Positions 51,882-61,503 of a stretch of 64,000 bases of DNA are shown here, in pieces (within the stretch, counting starts at the first letter, position 1; every line of letters starts with the position of its first letter). A program made the translations under genes and the position numbers. Source of the DNA: Collinsella sp. (GTDB lineage Bacteria > Actinomycetota > Coriobacteriia > Coriobacteriales > Coriobacteriaceae); NCBI GenBank assembly GCA_031295385.1, contig JAUMOL010000017.1, positions 1-64,000 of the forward strand, in the 5' to 3' direction. The notes under the pieces were generated by a model. It had not been told where the DNA came from. It saw only the letters and a list, made by a program, of their open reading frames with translations, and did no database searches.

Positions 51882-54071
51882 CTAGATCAACTTAGTTGCC
51901 TCCAGCTTTTCGATGATCCAGTCGTTGGCTTTGATAACCGGGCGGCGGAAGACGACGCCCAGGGCCAGCGACGGAATCAGGTAGCTCGCCAAGATGCCCA
52001 ACTCAATCCAGTACTCCATATGGTAGGCACCGGCCATTGCGGCGTGCATGGCGTTGATGCCGTGGGTAAACGGCAGGAACGGGTAGATCGCCTGGAACAC
52101 GGGACCGGTCATCTCGATGGGGAACGTACCGCCCGAACCGCCGACCTGCATGACCAGCAGCACGACGGCGAGGGCCTTACCGATATCTCCAAACGATACC
52201 GTAAGCGTGTAGACGATATTGGAGAACACGAGACTCGCGACCCAGCCCGCCAGCACAAACTGCAGCGGGTCGTCGCACTGAATGCCAAAGAACAGGATGT
52301 CGCCCGCACACACGAGTGTTGCCTGCAGCAGAGCCAGACCGCCAAAGAACAGGTAGCGACCCAAGTAGATCTCGTGCAGGCGCACGGGGATGAGCTCGTT
52401 GATAAGCTCATCATCAACCGAGACCTTCATCATGGCCGCCAGTACGATCGAGCCGACCCATAGCGACAGAATCGTGTAGAACGGCGCCATGGCCGAACCG
52501 TAGTTGCGGATCGGATAGACCGGCTTACGGTCGAGTGCGACAGGGCCGGAAAGCGACACGGCGAGGGCATCGGGGTCGCTGCCAATCATTGTCTTAATCA
52601 TGGCCAGGTCACCCGAGATCAGAGCGCTATCAAGCTCGTCCTTAAAGGCACTGATCTTGTCCGACGCCTCGCCCAGCTGATCGGAAGCCTTGTTGACGAG
52701 CCTTGCAGCCTTGGAGAGACCCTTCGCGAGCGAACCGGATGCGTCGGTCAGGCCGTCTACGGCGCTATCCAGATCGCCCGAGATACCATCGAGCGAGTCT
52801 AGAATGCCCGAGACGGTCTTCTTGAGCTCCTTGGCCTTAACCGAGAACGTGGAATCGTAATCGGATTTGGCGCCCGCGATGCCGGCCTTGGCATCGGCGA
52901 TGGCCTGATCGACCTCGGCACGCGACTTATTAACCTCTGCCATGCTGTCAGAGAGAGACTTCGCGGTGGCCGTCAAGTCCTTGGCGTTGTTGCGATACTC
53001 CACAGCAATCCTGCTCAGCGATGTTGCCACAGACTTGAGGCTGTCCTGGAGTTTTTCGTCAGTCACCTGATCGGCAAAGCTGCGGAGCTGGTCGGCCGTG
53101 GCGTCGATATCGTCGGCACGCGTGTTGAGCGCCGCCGCGGCATCGTTGAGCTGGGACACTGTAAGGTAGGCATGTTGATTCGCGGCATCAAATGCCTTCG
53201 CAAGCTCGGCGGACACGTTGTCAAACGAGCCCGCGCTTCCGTCAATCGCGGCATTGATGGCGTCGTTGGCGTCCTTCAGCGCTTCCTTGGAATCGCTAAT
53301 ACCGCTCTTGACATGCTCCATCAGCTGCTTCGTTGACTCATCGACCGTGCCCGTCTGCTTGAGCATGCCGCTCGCCGACGTCAGCGAATCGGACGTGGAG
53401 CTCAAAATGCCCGCCAGCGACGAAGCATTTGCCCGAACGTCTCGCAGGTCCTCAATCGAATCGCCGAGCGTCGAGGACAGGTTGGCGATAAAGTTACCCA
53501 CCTGGTCGGTGCTCATGTAATCGAGCAGGCTGGACACCGTCTTAAGACCGATCGTCGTAATGGTCTCGGTAAAAGTTTTGTTAACCTGGCTCTGGACGGC
53601 GCTCGAACCCTTCTCGGTCACGATCTGCGCAATGGCGTTGGCCTTCTGATTCTCGTAGAACTCGATATCGGCATGCTTCACGTCGGTCGAGAAAAGCGTC
53701 ATCATGTCAGCGCTAAACGTTTTGGGGATAACGACGGCAGCATAGTACGCGCCCGACTTAACGCCCTCGATAGCCTTTTCGCGATTGTTGAGCACAACCC
53801 AATCGAAGCTCTCGTTGCCGCGCAGGGTGGCGGTTACGTTTTCGCCCACGTTGACCTCGACGGGAATCAAATCGCTCTCGTAGCCCTCGTCGGTGTTGAC
53901 CACGGCGATCTTAAGATTGCCGGTGTTGCCGTACGGATCCCAGCTGCCGGCGATGTTAAACCACGCGTACAGACACGGTACGATAATGAGGCCCATCACG
54001 ACAACCAAGCCGATCACGGAGCGAGACACGTTTTGGACATCGCGCTTAAACAGATGCAGGATGTTCTTCAT
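51882..54071 (-). CDS. YhgE/Pip domain membrane protein (second of pair)
   Basis: A 729-residue protein with one N-terminal span (VIGLVVVMGLIIVPCLYAWFNI), the YhgE/Pip start motif SWDPYGNTGNLKIAVVNTDEGY, a long extracellular coiled-coil (residues about 200-500, many DAxxAxxS/L repeats) and a C-terminal ABC-2-like membrane domain with five or six spans. Related proteins act as phage receptors (Pip), in bacteriocin/ESX-type secretion or as export permeases. The stop of the preceding paralogue and this ATG abut (TAAATG), so translation is coupled and the pair may form a heteromer. Confidence 0.88.
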   Translation of the reverse strand: MKNILHLFKRDVQNVSRSVIGLVVVMGLIIVPCLYAWFNIAGSWDPYGNTGNLKIAVVNTDEGYESDLIPVEVNVGENVTATLRGNESFDWVVLNNREKAIEGVKSGAYYAAVVIPKTFSADMMTLFSTDVKHADIEFYENQKANAIAQIVTEKGSSAVQSQVNKTFTETITTIGLKTVSSLLDYMSTDQVGNFIANLSSTLGDSIEDLRDVRANASSLAGILSSTSDSLTSASGMLKQTGTVDESTKQLMEHVKSGISDSKEALKDANDAINAAIDGSAGSFDNVSAELAKAFDAANQHAYLTVSQLNDAAAALNTRADDIDATADQLRSFADQVTDEKLQDSLKSVATSLSRIAVEYRNNAKDLTATAKSLSDSMAEVNKSRAEVDQAIADAKAGIAGAKSDYDSTFSVKAKELKKTVSGILDSLDGISGDLDSAVDGLTDASGSLAKGLSKAARLVNKASDQLGEASDKISAFKDELDSALISGDLAMIKTMIGSDPDALAVSLSGPVALDRKPVYPIRNYGSAMAPFYTILSLWVGSIVLAAMMKVSVDDELINELIPVRLHEIYLGRYLFFGGLALLQATLVCAGDILFFGIQCDDPLQFVLAGWVASLVFSNIVYTLTVSFGDIGKALAVVLLVMQVGGSGGTFPIEMTGPVFQAIYPFLPFTHGINAMHAAMAGAYHMEYWIELGILASYLIPSLALGVVFRRPVIKANDWIIEKLEATKLI

Positions 54072-56888
54072 TTATGCCTCACCTCCTTTGGAGTGCTTGC
54101 CAAGCGCGGTGGTATCTCCATCATTTGTGGCTGTGCTGTCGCTGCCCTGAGATTTATGGTGCGAGCCGATATGCGGCAAGCGGCCCGTGGACTGATCGCC
54201 GTCCTTGGCACCACGCTCGCTGGCGTTGAGGCCAAACATGTGGCGGGCGGCAGGAATGGCGGCCGTGTGTTCGCGCATCTCGCGACGCAGGTCCTCATCC
54301 GAAAGCGCCGAGATGCGCATCTGGGTGTTGAGGCTCGCGCGGATGTACTCGATGTTGATGAGCCAGCCGCAGATGGCAATGACCGAGATAATCCAGATGA
54401 CCAGTAGAATGATCTTGCCATTGTTGTCGATATCGAGAACCGTCGACAGAACGAAGAGCAGCACCTGCACGCCGACTACAGCGGCGAAACCGCCCTTGAT
54501 GTAGTACGGGTAGCGATGTTCAAAGGCGACCGCATGATCGAGTAGTTCGCGACGGTACGAATCGGAATCGAGCATGACACGCATGGCCGTGCGCAGCGAG
54601 TAGCGCTGGCGCGGCAGGTCATTGGACTCGCAGATCATAAGGCCTGTCGTAGAAAGCTGCTTGTCAAAGAGCAGGTTGAGGTTGAGCAGCAGCGGACGCA
54701 GCTGCAGACCGATAAAGAGCGCCACGATCAAGAACGCGCCCAGAATGCACAGGTTAAACAGGTAGTTGAACGAGTACATGCCGCCGACGGTCTCGCGCAG
54801 CAGATTAATGCCGTAGGTAAAGGGCAGCAGCGGATGCAGCCATTGGAAGAAGCCGGGCATCATCTCGATGGGATACATGCCCGACGAACCCGGGATCTGC
54901 ACGATGACAAGAATGACGCCGATAGCCTTGCCGATATGCTTAAACGTGGTGGACAGCGCATAGATGATGTTGACGTACGTAAACGAGATGGCGATGCCAC
55001 CCAGCACGAACAGCAGTGGGTTGACGCACTGTACGCCAATGACCAGATCACCCACCGTAACGATGATGGCCTGTAACGCGCCCAGGATCACCAGGAGCAT
55101 CCAACGACCGAAGTAGCCCTGGCGCGCCGTAAAGCTGCCAATGCCCTCGCGATCGACCTCGAGCTTGTAGATGGCGATGAGTACGTAACCGCCCACCCAA
55201 AGCGCAAGGTTAGTGTAGAAGGGGGCAATACCCGAACCAAAGCTCTTGACCGGATAGATCGACTTGGACGTCAACTCAACCGGAGATGCCATAAAGTCGG
55301 CAACGTCATTGACATCGACGCCCATCAGATCAGACAGCTCACCCATGGACTCGGAGGTCTGCAGCGCCGCGATGTCATTGGCGGCGGTTGCAAGCTTGTC
55401 CTGGACCTTGGCAAGCGAGGAATCGGTCTGGGACAACGTGGTCTTGGCCTGGCCGAGCGTAGCGCTAAGCTGCGCCAACGTGCCGCGCGCATTTGCAAGT
55501 GTAGGTGTCATACCCGAGACGATACCGGTCAGGTCGCCCGAAACGGCAGCAAAAGAGTCGAGCGCGCTCGAGGCCTTCGGCAGCGCGTTTTGGCCCAAGT
55601 CCGTCTGGGCTTGGCCAAGGTTGGTCGCACCGGTATGAATTGCGTTATTGATAGCGTCACTGGCACCCGAAACAGCCGCTGCGTCATTCGCCATGGCGCT
55701 CGACTGCGCGGACAGACCGTCCTTGATGCTCTGAAGCTTTTCATTCTGCTCTCGAAGCAAATCGATGGTCGATACAATGCGCGCGTCAATTTCCTCGGAA
55801 CCTGTCGACGTGTCATTGGCGAGAATCTCCAAGTGCCCGATAACGGCCTTATTGTGGTCGATCGTCGCTTGAAGAGACTCGAGCGAGTTGTCGATACGGG
55901 TGGTCGTAGATGTGACCGCGCCCGTCAGCTTGCCGATGGCAGCGTTCGCAGAGGCCGACGTCTTGGTGAGCGCAAGGCTGCCTTCCGAGAGCGCCTTGGA
56001 GAGCGAGGTGATGGAGTTGACCGCCGTGGTGCGAGCTTCGCTCAGCAGGTCGTTGCCCTGGGAGATCGCCTGCGTCAGCGACGGTGCCTGGCCTTGCAAG
56101 CCGGCAAGTGCCGCATCAGCCGAGGCGATAGCGCCACTCGTCTTATCGATGGCGGCATTCATATCGCCAATCGAATCGCGCACCTCGCCCAAGGTGTCGG
56201 ACGCCTCGGACACCGAACTTGCCAGCGAGTCCTGAGTCTGGGTTGCCTTGTCCTTTAAATCGACACCGGCATCCTTGGCGATACCGGCAACAGTCTTGCC
56301 TACCGTAGAGACAAATTCCGAGTTGATCTGCTCCTCGATGGTGTTTGCACCGGTATCGGTAACCTTGGGCGCAATGGCGCTCTTCTTCTCATTGACGTAG
56401 TACGTGAGCTTGGGCTGATGGTAGTTGCCGTCGAGCATCGAAACCAGGTTATCCGAGAAGTTCTTGGGAATCACGATAGCGGCATAGTACTCGCCGCTCT
56501 CGACGCCCTCCTTGGCATCGGCCGTCGAGTCGACGAACGTCCAGCCCAACTGATGATTCTCCTTGAGCTGGTCGACCACTTTGTCGCCAGCGTTGAGCTC
56601 ACCCACCAAGTCGTTTTGGGTGCCTCGATCGTTGTTGGCGATAGCAATCTTGATGCCTTGGGTGTTTCCATACGGATCCCAGTTTGCCACGATGTTATAC
56701 CAGGCATACAGCGAGGGAATAACGCACACGCCTAGGGTAACCACCAGGGCGACGGGGTTCACAAGCAGTCGCTTAATGTCGCGCTTAAATATCGCAAAGG
56801 ACACCTTTGCATTGGATAGTTTGCTGCCGAGACTCACGCTTGGACCATCCATCCTGTCGTTAAATCGAATCGTACTATCGACAACCAT
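54072..56888 (-). CDS. YhgE/Pip domain membrane protein (first of pair)
   Basis: A 938-residue relative of the next gene, with an N-terminal span (PVALVVTLGVCVIPSLYAWYNI), the motif NWDPYGNTQGIKIAIANNDRG, a long Ala/Ser/Leu-rich extracellular coiled-coil (about 200-560), an ABC-2-type membrane domain, and an additional cytoplasmic and membrane tail of about 200 residues (two further spans near VQVLLFVLSTVLDIDNNGKIILLVIWIISVIAI). Start at 56888 is uncertain; ATG 56852 is possible. Together with its paralogue it may form an export channel. Confidence 0.87.
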   Translation of the reverse strand: MVVDSTIRFNDRMDGPSVSLGSKLSNAKVSFAIFKRDIKRLLVNPVALVVTLGVCVIPSLYAWYNIVANWDPYGNTQGIKIAIANNDRGTQNDLVGELNAGDKVVDQLKENHQLGWTFVDSTADAKEGVESGEYYAAIVIPKNFSDNLVSMLDGNYHQPKLTYYVNEKKSAIAPKVTDTGANTIEEQINSEFVSTVGKTVAGIAKDAGVDLKDKATQTQDSLASSVSEASDTLGEVRDSIGDMNAAIDKTSGAIASADAALAGLQGQAPSLTQAISQGNDLLSEARTTAVNSITSLSKALSEGSLALTKTSASANAAIGKLTGAVTSTTTRIDNSLESLQATIDHNKAVIGHLEILANDTSTGSEEIDARIVSTIDLLREQNEKLQSIKDGLSAQSSAMANDAAAVSGASDAINNAIHTGATNLGQAQTDLGQNALPKASSALDSFAAVSGDLTGIVSGMTPTLANARGTLAQLSATLGQAKTTLSQTDSSLAKVQDKLATAANDIAALQTSESMGELSDLMGVDVNDVADFMASPVELTSKSIYPVKSFGSGIAPFYTNLALWVGGYVLIAIYKLEVDREGIGSFTARQGYFGRWMLLVILGALQAIIVTVGDLVIGVQCVNPLLFVLGGIAISFTYVNIIYALSTTFKHIGKAIGVILVIVQIPGSSGMYPIEMMPGFFQWLHPLLPFTYGINLLRETVGGMYSFNYLFNLCILGAFLIVALFIGLQLRPLLLNLNLLFDKQLSTTGLMICESNDLPRQRYSLRTAMRVMLDSDSYRRELLDHAVAFEHRYPYYIKGGFAAVVGVQVLLFVLSTVLDIDNNGKIILLVIWIISVIAICGWLINIEYIRASLNTQMRISALSDEDLRREMREHTAAIPAARHMFGLNASERGAKDGDQSTGRLPHIGSHHKSQGSDSTATNDGDTTALGKHSKGGEA

Positions 56889-57038
56889 TGTAGTAGGCGC
56901 TTTAACGTCTCAAAGCACAATGGTGTTGAGTTTTGCGGGTAGCAATATACTACGAAGATGAGTTAACGTACAGATGTACAGTATCCTAAATTTCAGCAGG
57001 TCACAAAACCACAACCCGCACAAATTAGCAATTCAAAT

Positions 57039-57092
57039 AGTCATCGGGGACGTTCTTAAACGACTAGTCAAACAAAAACGTCCCCAATGACT
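57039..57092. repeat. Inverted repeat in the htpG-YhgE gap
   Basis: Sixteen-bp arms 57039-57054 and 57077-57092 with one mismatch around a 22-nt A-rich loop. Together with hairpin C and the htpG terminator it accounts for most of the 440-bp gene-free stretch 56889-57328. Confidence 0.7.
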
Positions 57093-57135
57093 ACTTAGGA
57101 CCACGGCAACGTCGATGTTTTGGCAATGCCAGCGA

Positions 57136-57235
57136 GCGGGCGCCAGAGCGAACAAATTGGCATGAAAAGAGGACGGCATAGACCTTCTGGTCATGCCGTC
57201 CTCTTTGAATGACAAGTTGTCGCTCTGGCGCCCGC
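57136..57235. repeat. 100-nt hairpin C, apical part shared with hairpin B
   Basis: Perfect 16-bp basal arms 57136-57151 and 57220-57235, an internal loop, a perfect 14-bp upper stem (57166-57179, 57193-57206) and the apical GGCAT-A-GACC-TTCT-GGTC-ATGCC. Compared with 49206-49295 the apical stem has a G-C to A-T pair change that keeps pairing, while the basal arms are unrelated. Confidence 0.85.
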
Positions 57236-57250
57236 GCAGCGTCGACTGGT

Positions 57251-57321
57251 CCGCCGTTCGTTAGAACGGCGGAACTGAGGGCAGCGTCGGCCGGTTACGC
57301 GGTTTGGTAAAACCGCGTAAC
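57251..57321 (-). terminator. Two small hairpins 3' of htpG
   Basis: Perfect hairpins 57251-57272 (9-bp arms, GTTA loop) and 57294-57321 (12-bp arms, GGTA loop). The second starts 7 bp after the htpG stop and is the likely terminator, though the T-run is weak. The pairing style resembles the small hairpin array at 58-135. Confidence 0.6.
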
Positions 57322-57328
57322 TACCTAA

Positions 57329-59353
57329 TTACATAAGTTCGCAAATGGCCGCCGCGAAGGCAACGGGGTCCTCGGGGAGGATGCCCTCGACCAGCAGAGC
57401 CTGGTCATAGAGCAGACCGGAGTACTGCTTGATCTTGTCGGCGTCGCCTGCCTTCTGGGCAGCGACAAGCTTGTCGAAGACCGGGTGCTTGGCGTTGAGC
57501 TCGAGCACGCGCTGGCTCTTGGGCATACCGTCGGGCGCGCCCTCGGGACCCTTCTGGAGCACCTTCTCCATCTCGAGCGAAAGCGGGCCCTCGGTGGTGA
57601 TGCAAGCGGGGGCATCGGTCAGGCGCGCGGAGACGGCAACTTTCTCGACCTTGTCACCGAGCGCCTCCTTCATAGCGCTGAAGAGGTCCTCGTTTTCCTT
57701 GGTGGCGTCCTCGGCCTCCTTCTTCTCGTCCTCGGTCGCCAGATCAAGATCGCCAGTCGCAACGTTCTTGAGCTCTAGATGACGATCCTCGACCTCGGGC
57801 TCGGCACCGTCGGCCACAGCCTTCTCGGCAGCCTCGCGGGCAGCATCGTCCTCGTAGACCTTGGGCATATCGGCGGCAACGTACTCACGCATGGCCTGGA
57901 AGGTGAACTCATCCACATCCTGCGTCAGCAGCAGCACGTCATAGCCGCGGTCGAGCACGCCCTTTACCACGGGCATCTTGGCCAAGCGCTCGCGCGAATC
58001 GCCGGCGGCGTAGTAGATGGCCTTCTGATCCTCGGGCATGCCCTCGGCATACTCGGCCAGGGTAATCATCTTCTGTTCCTTGGCAGACCAGAACAGCAAC
58101 AGGTCGGCGAGCTCATCGGCCTTCATGCCATAGCTCGAGTAGATGCCGTACTTAAGGCCGCGGCCAAAGTTCTCAAAGAACTTCTCGTAGGCCTCGCGGT
58201 CGTTGTCACGCATATCCTCAAGATCGGCAGTAATCTTCTTCTCCACGCGCTTGGCGATGGCCTTGAGCTGACGGTTCTGCTGCAGCGTCTCACGCGAGAT
58301 GTTGAGCGACACGTCGGCGGAATCCACGACGCCGCGGACAAAGTTGTAGTAGTCGGGCAGCAGGTCGTCGCACTTCTCCATGATCAGGACATTGGAGCTG
58401 TAGAGCGCCAGACCCTTCTCGTAATCCTTGCTGTACAGATCGAACGGCGCGCGGCCCGGCACAAACAGCAGGGCGTCGTACTCGAGCGTGCCCTCGGCGT
58501 GGAAGCTGATGGTGCGTGCCGGATCGTCAAAGTCGTGGAACGTGGACTTGTAGAACTCGTCGTAGTCCTTCTGCTCGACATCGGAGCTGCGCTTCTTCCA
58601 GATCGGTGTCATGGAGTTGACGGTTTCGAGCTCCTGGTAGTCCTCGTACTCGGGCTTGTAATCGTCGCCAGCATCCTCGGGCTTGGGCTTCTGGCGGCTC
58701 TTGGACACCATCATCTGGATCGGGTAACGCACATAGTTGCTGTACTGCTGAATCAGGCTCTTGAGGCCCCACTCGGTCAGGAAGCGATCGTAGGTCTCGG
58801 CCTCGCCGTCGGCATCGAGCTTCTCGTTCTCGCGCAGCGTCAGGATGACATCGGTACCGTGCTCGGCACGCTCGCCGTCCTCGATGGTGTAGCCCTCAAG
58901 ACCGTCGGATTCCCACACATGGGCGACATCCTCGCCATAGGCGCGGCTGACGACCTTCACATGGCTGGCGACCATAAAGGCCGAGTAGAAGCCCACGCCA
59001 AACTGGCCGATGATGTCGACATCCGAACCCTGCTGCTCGGCGTTCTCGGTCTTAAACTCCTCGGAGCCGGAATGGGCGATGGTGCCCAGATTGCGCTCGA
59101 GCTCCTCGGCGGTCATGCCAATGCCGTTATCCGAAATCGTGATGGTGCGGGCGTCCTTATCAAAGGAGACGCGAATGGCCAGGTCGCCCTGGTCGATCTT
59201 AACGCTCGGGTCCTGCAGGCTCTTAAAGTTGAGCTTGTCGACGGCGTCGCTCGCGTTAGAGATAAGCTCGCGCAGGAAGATTTCCTTATTGGTGTAGATG
59301 GAGTTGATCATGAGGTCGAGCAGTTTTTTGCTCTCGGTCTTAAATTGACGCAT
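57329..59353 (-). CDS. htpG: Molecular chaperone HtpG (Hsp90)
   Basis: A 674-residue ATP-dependent chaperone. The GHKL ATPase domain has ELISNASDAVDKL, ISDNGIGM and GQFGVGFYSAFMV; the middle domain has LFVPGRAPFDLY and the catalytic Arg in NISRETLQQNRQL; the C-terminal dimerisation domain ends VAFAAAICELM. An acidic Glu/Lys-rich stretch (around residue 545-580) is longer than in E. coli HtpG. Single gene; no CIRCE element seen upstream, but a 14-bp palindrome TCAGAGCGCTCTGA is at 59491-59504. Confidence 0.97.
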   Translation of the reverse strand: MRQFKTESKKLLDLMINSIYTNKEIFLRELISNASDAVDKLNFKSLQDPSVKIDQGDLAIRVSFDKDARTITISDNGIGMTAEELERNLGTIAHSGSEEFKTENAEQQGSDVDIIGQFGVGFYSAFMVASHVKVVSRAYGEDVAHVWESDGLEGYTIEDGERAEHGTDVILTLRENEKLDADGEAETYDRFLTEWGLKSLIQQYSNYVRYPIQMMVSKSRQKPKPEDAGDDYKPEYEDYQELETVNSMTPIWKKRSSDVEQKDYDEFYKSTFHDFDDPARTISFHAEGTLEYDALLFVPGRAPFDLYSKDYEKGLALYSSNVLIMEKCDDLLPDYYNFVRGVVDSADVSLNISRETLQQNRQLKAIAKRVEKKITADLEDMRDNDREAYEKFFENFGRGLKYGIYSSYGMKADELADLLLFWSAKEQKMITLAEYAEGMPEDQKAIYYAAGDSRERLAKMPVVKGVLDRGYDVLLLTQDVDEFTFQAMREYVAADMPKVYEDDAAREAAEKAVADGAEPEVEDRHLELKNVATGDLDLATEDEKKEAEDATKENEDLFSAMKEALGDKVEKVAVSARLTDAPACITTEGPLSLEMEKVLQKGPEGAPDGMPKSQRVLELNAKHPVFDKLVAAQKAGDADKIKQYSGLLYDQALLVEGILPEDPVAFAAAICELM

Positions 59354-59555
59354 GTGCAGTCCTTTCGCGCTACCCCCGCCCGCAAAAACGGCCCGGTCGC
59401 CCGAGCCGCATCGCAGACCTGCTATGTTCAGACTTAGATTTTATAACCCATTAGCGCGCATATATACATACGGAATCGAAAAACTGTATGTCAGAGCGCT
59501 CTGATGCGCCAATTGCCAAGGAGTGTCCCAAACTGCCGGCAGGAAAGGAACGTCC

Positions 59556-60056
59556 CTATCTGCCATCTACGCGCTTGGCCATCCAAGCATGGGGCTGGCC
59601 CTCGTCTTCGTAGTCCACCGGGGCAATCTGCGTGTAGCCCGCCTTGGCATAGAGCGGCAGCACGTATTCCTGAGCATGCAGCTTAATGAGCTTGGCGCCG
59701 GCATCACGCGCGCACGTATCACTGGCCTCGACAATCTTGCTCGCCAAACCGCGACGGCGCATGCTCGGCAGCACGGCCACGCGCCCCATAATGTAGGTCT
59801 CCCCCGCCGCGACGCCTTCGTCCAAGTCGCACGCCGGCGACACCGGAGCCTCTGCGTCAGCCGCGCGCTCAAGCTCTTCGGGAAACACGCGCGAGCAACC
59901 GGCAAGCTCGCCGTCTACATAGAGCGTCACATGAATGCAGTTCGGATCCTCGTCGATGGCGTCGAACTCATTCTCGTAGCCCTGCTCGTCCATAAAAACG
60001 ACGCGGCGCACCAACGCCGCGTCATCAAAGCATCCCGTCTTAAGTTGGATATCCAT
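59556..60056 (-). CDS. GNAT-family N-acetyltransferase
   Basis: A 166-residue acetyltransferase. VFMDEQGYENEFDAIDEDPNCIH recalls the N-terminal region of ElaA-type GNATs; the acetyl-CoA pyrophosphate loop is MGRVAVLPSMRRRGLASKIV and the C-terminal strand is YAKAGYTQIAPVDYEDEGQPH. Start at 60056 follows AAAGGG; the six residues upstream are not needed. Target unknown. It follows cpsB by 39 bp and may be transcribed with the cps genes. Confidence 0.9.
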   Translation of the reverse strand: MDIQLKTGCFDDAALVRRVVFMDEQGYENEFDAIDEDPNCIHVTLYVDGELAGCSRVFPEELERAADAEAPVSPACDLDEGVAAGETYIMGRVAVLPSMRRRGLASKIVEASDTCARDAGAKLIKLHAQEYVLPLYAKAGYTQIAPVDYEDEGQPHAWMAKRVDGR

Positions 60057-60095
60057 GGCTGCCCTTTCATTCAATGCGAACGTTAGGGACAGATA

Positions 60096-60746
60096 TTAGC
60101 GAAAATGAGCTCCGCGCACACTAAACTTCGCGCGAGCCTTCGCCAGGCAGTCGTAATGACCCACGTTATGGGCATCGCTCGCGATGAAGCTGTACAGGTT
60201 CTGATCGAACAGGCGCTGTGCCGGCTTTTTCTCGCGACCAAAGCGACCGCCGGCAATAAAGTCCGCCGAAGCCTGCAGCTTGCAGCCCATATCGACCAGG
60301 CGCTCCGCCACGCTTACATCCTTTTGAACCGCACGATAGCGCTCAGGATGAGCGATAATCACCTGGTAACCACGGCACTGCAAATCGTAAATCGTGTTCT
60401 CGTACTCTCTAAACGCATACGCATCGGCATGCGTCGAAAGCTCGAGCAGAAACTCGTTGGTCCCATCGAAATGCAAGTGCTCCGCGGCATCGATACCAAG
60501 CTCAACGAGCTTTCGATGGTTGGCCTCGAAGCCCATCTGGAGCGGAAAACCGTCAGCGTTATCACGCAGCAGCTCAAAGGCATCCCACATCTTGTCGTAA
60601 TCAAAATAGGGATCACGGCAGTGAGGAGTGCAAACGATTCTGGTTACACCGGCCCGCTTGGCAGCCTCGAGCATCGCCAAGCTCTCATCGAGATCGGCGG
60701 CGCCGTCGTCTACACCCGGCAAGATATGGCAATGAATGTCACGCAT
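60096..60746 (-). CDS. cpsB: CpsB/YwqE-type PHP-domain protein-tyrosine phosphatase
   Basis: A 216-residue manganese phosphatase of the PHP superfamily: metal ligands in DIHCHILPGVDDGA, CTPHCRDPYFDYDK, IIAHPERYRAV and IASDAHNVGHY. It removes phosphate from the tyrosine tail of the BY-kinase encoded just upstream and so controls exopolysaccharide assembly. Third gene of the cpsC-cpsD-cpsB run, 17 bp after cpsD. Confidence 0.93.
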   Translation of the reverse strand: MRDIHCHILPGVDDGAADLDESLAMLEAAKRAGVTRIVCTPHCRDPYFDYDKMWDAFELLRDNADGFPLQMGFEANHRKLVELGIDAAEHLHFDGTNEFLLELSTHADAYAFREYENTIYDLQCRGYQVIIAHPERYRAVQKDVSVAERLVDMGCKLQASADFIAGGRFGREKKPAQRLFDQNLYSFIASDAHNVGHYDCLAKARAKFSVRGAHFR

Positions 60747-60763
60747 AGGTCAGCCTTAATCAA

Positions 60764-61501
60764 CTAAACGTTTGCTCGGTTGGTGAAGATGCCCTTTTTG
60801 GAAGTCCCCTGATCGTCGGAGCCCTTCTTCACCTTCTTACCGTCCTTGGTGTAGTAGGAGTAGTAGTACTCGCTGGTCTCGGTCTCGCAGTAGTTCATAA
60901 CGGTACCGATGAGCTTGACCTTCTCGGACTTCTTAAGCTGACCGATGGCGTTGAGCGCCTCCTCGCGCTTGGTGAAATCCTCACGCACGACAAAAAGCGC
61001 ACCGTCGGTCAGACTTGCGATCTCGGCAGCATCGATGAAGGTGCCGACCGGGGGAGCATCAAAGATGACGTACTGGAACTTGGCGGACAGTGCCTTTACC
61101 AGCTTGGCAAAGCGGTGAGAGACGATGATGTCGGCAGGATTGGGAATATGCGGCTCGGCATCGAGGAAGTAGAAGTTCTTCTGACCCGTCTCGACAATCG
61201 CCTGGTCAATAGAAACCTGCTCGGAAAGGACTGCATAGAGTCCGCCGCGGGAGCGGACACCGAGCATATCGGCAAGGGACCTGCGACGCATATCAGCCTC
61301 GACCAGCAGGACGCTCTTGCCGCTGGTGGCGATAGCCTGGGCAAGGTTGATGGAAACCGTAGACTTGCCCTCGTTGGGAATCGAGGAGGTAACGGTGATG
61401 GTGCGAATGGGGTCGTCCACGCTCGCAAAGCGGATGTTGGCCAGAAGGGTCTTGGCGGCATTCTGTACAACGAGCTTGTCAGTGTTCTTTGCCTTAGCCA
61501 T
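60764..61501 (-). CDS. cpsD: CpsD-type bacterial tyrosine kinase
   Basis: A 245-residue cytoplasmic BY-kinase. Walker A is SSIPNEGKSTVSINLA, Walker A' is VLLVEADMRRRS and Walker B is VIFDAPPVGTF; the C-terminal tyrosine cluster is SEYYYSYYTKDG. It needs the membrane activator encoded upstream (61504-62160) and cycles its tail phosphorylation with CpsB to regulate polysaccharide export or chain length. Two bases separate it from cpsC. Confidence 0.93.
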   Translation of the reverse strand: MAKAKNTDKLVVQNAAKTLLANIRFASVDDPIRTITVTSSIPNEGKSTVSINLAQAIATSGKSVLLVEADMRRRSLADMLGVRSRGGLYAVLSEQVSIDQAIVETGQKNFYFLDAEPHIPNPADIIVSHRFAKLVKALSAKFQYVIFDAPPVGTFIDAAEIASLTDGALFVVREDFTKREEALNAIGQLKKSEKVKLIGTVMNYCETETSEYYYSYYTKDGKKVKKGSDDQGTSKKGIFTNRANV

Positions 61502-61503
61502 GC

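Noticed and set aside
59354..59555. CIRCE heat-shock operator upstream of htpG
   Set aside because: No TTAGCACTC/GAGTGCTAA pair; the only palindrome is TCAGAGCGCTCTGA at 59491, which is too short to assign.
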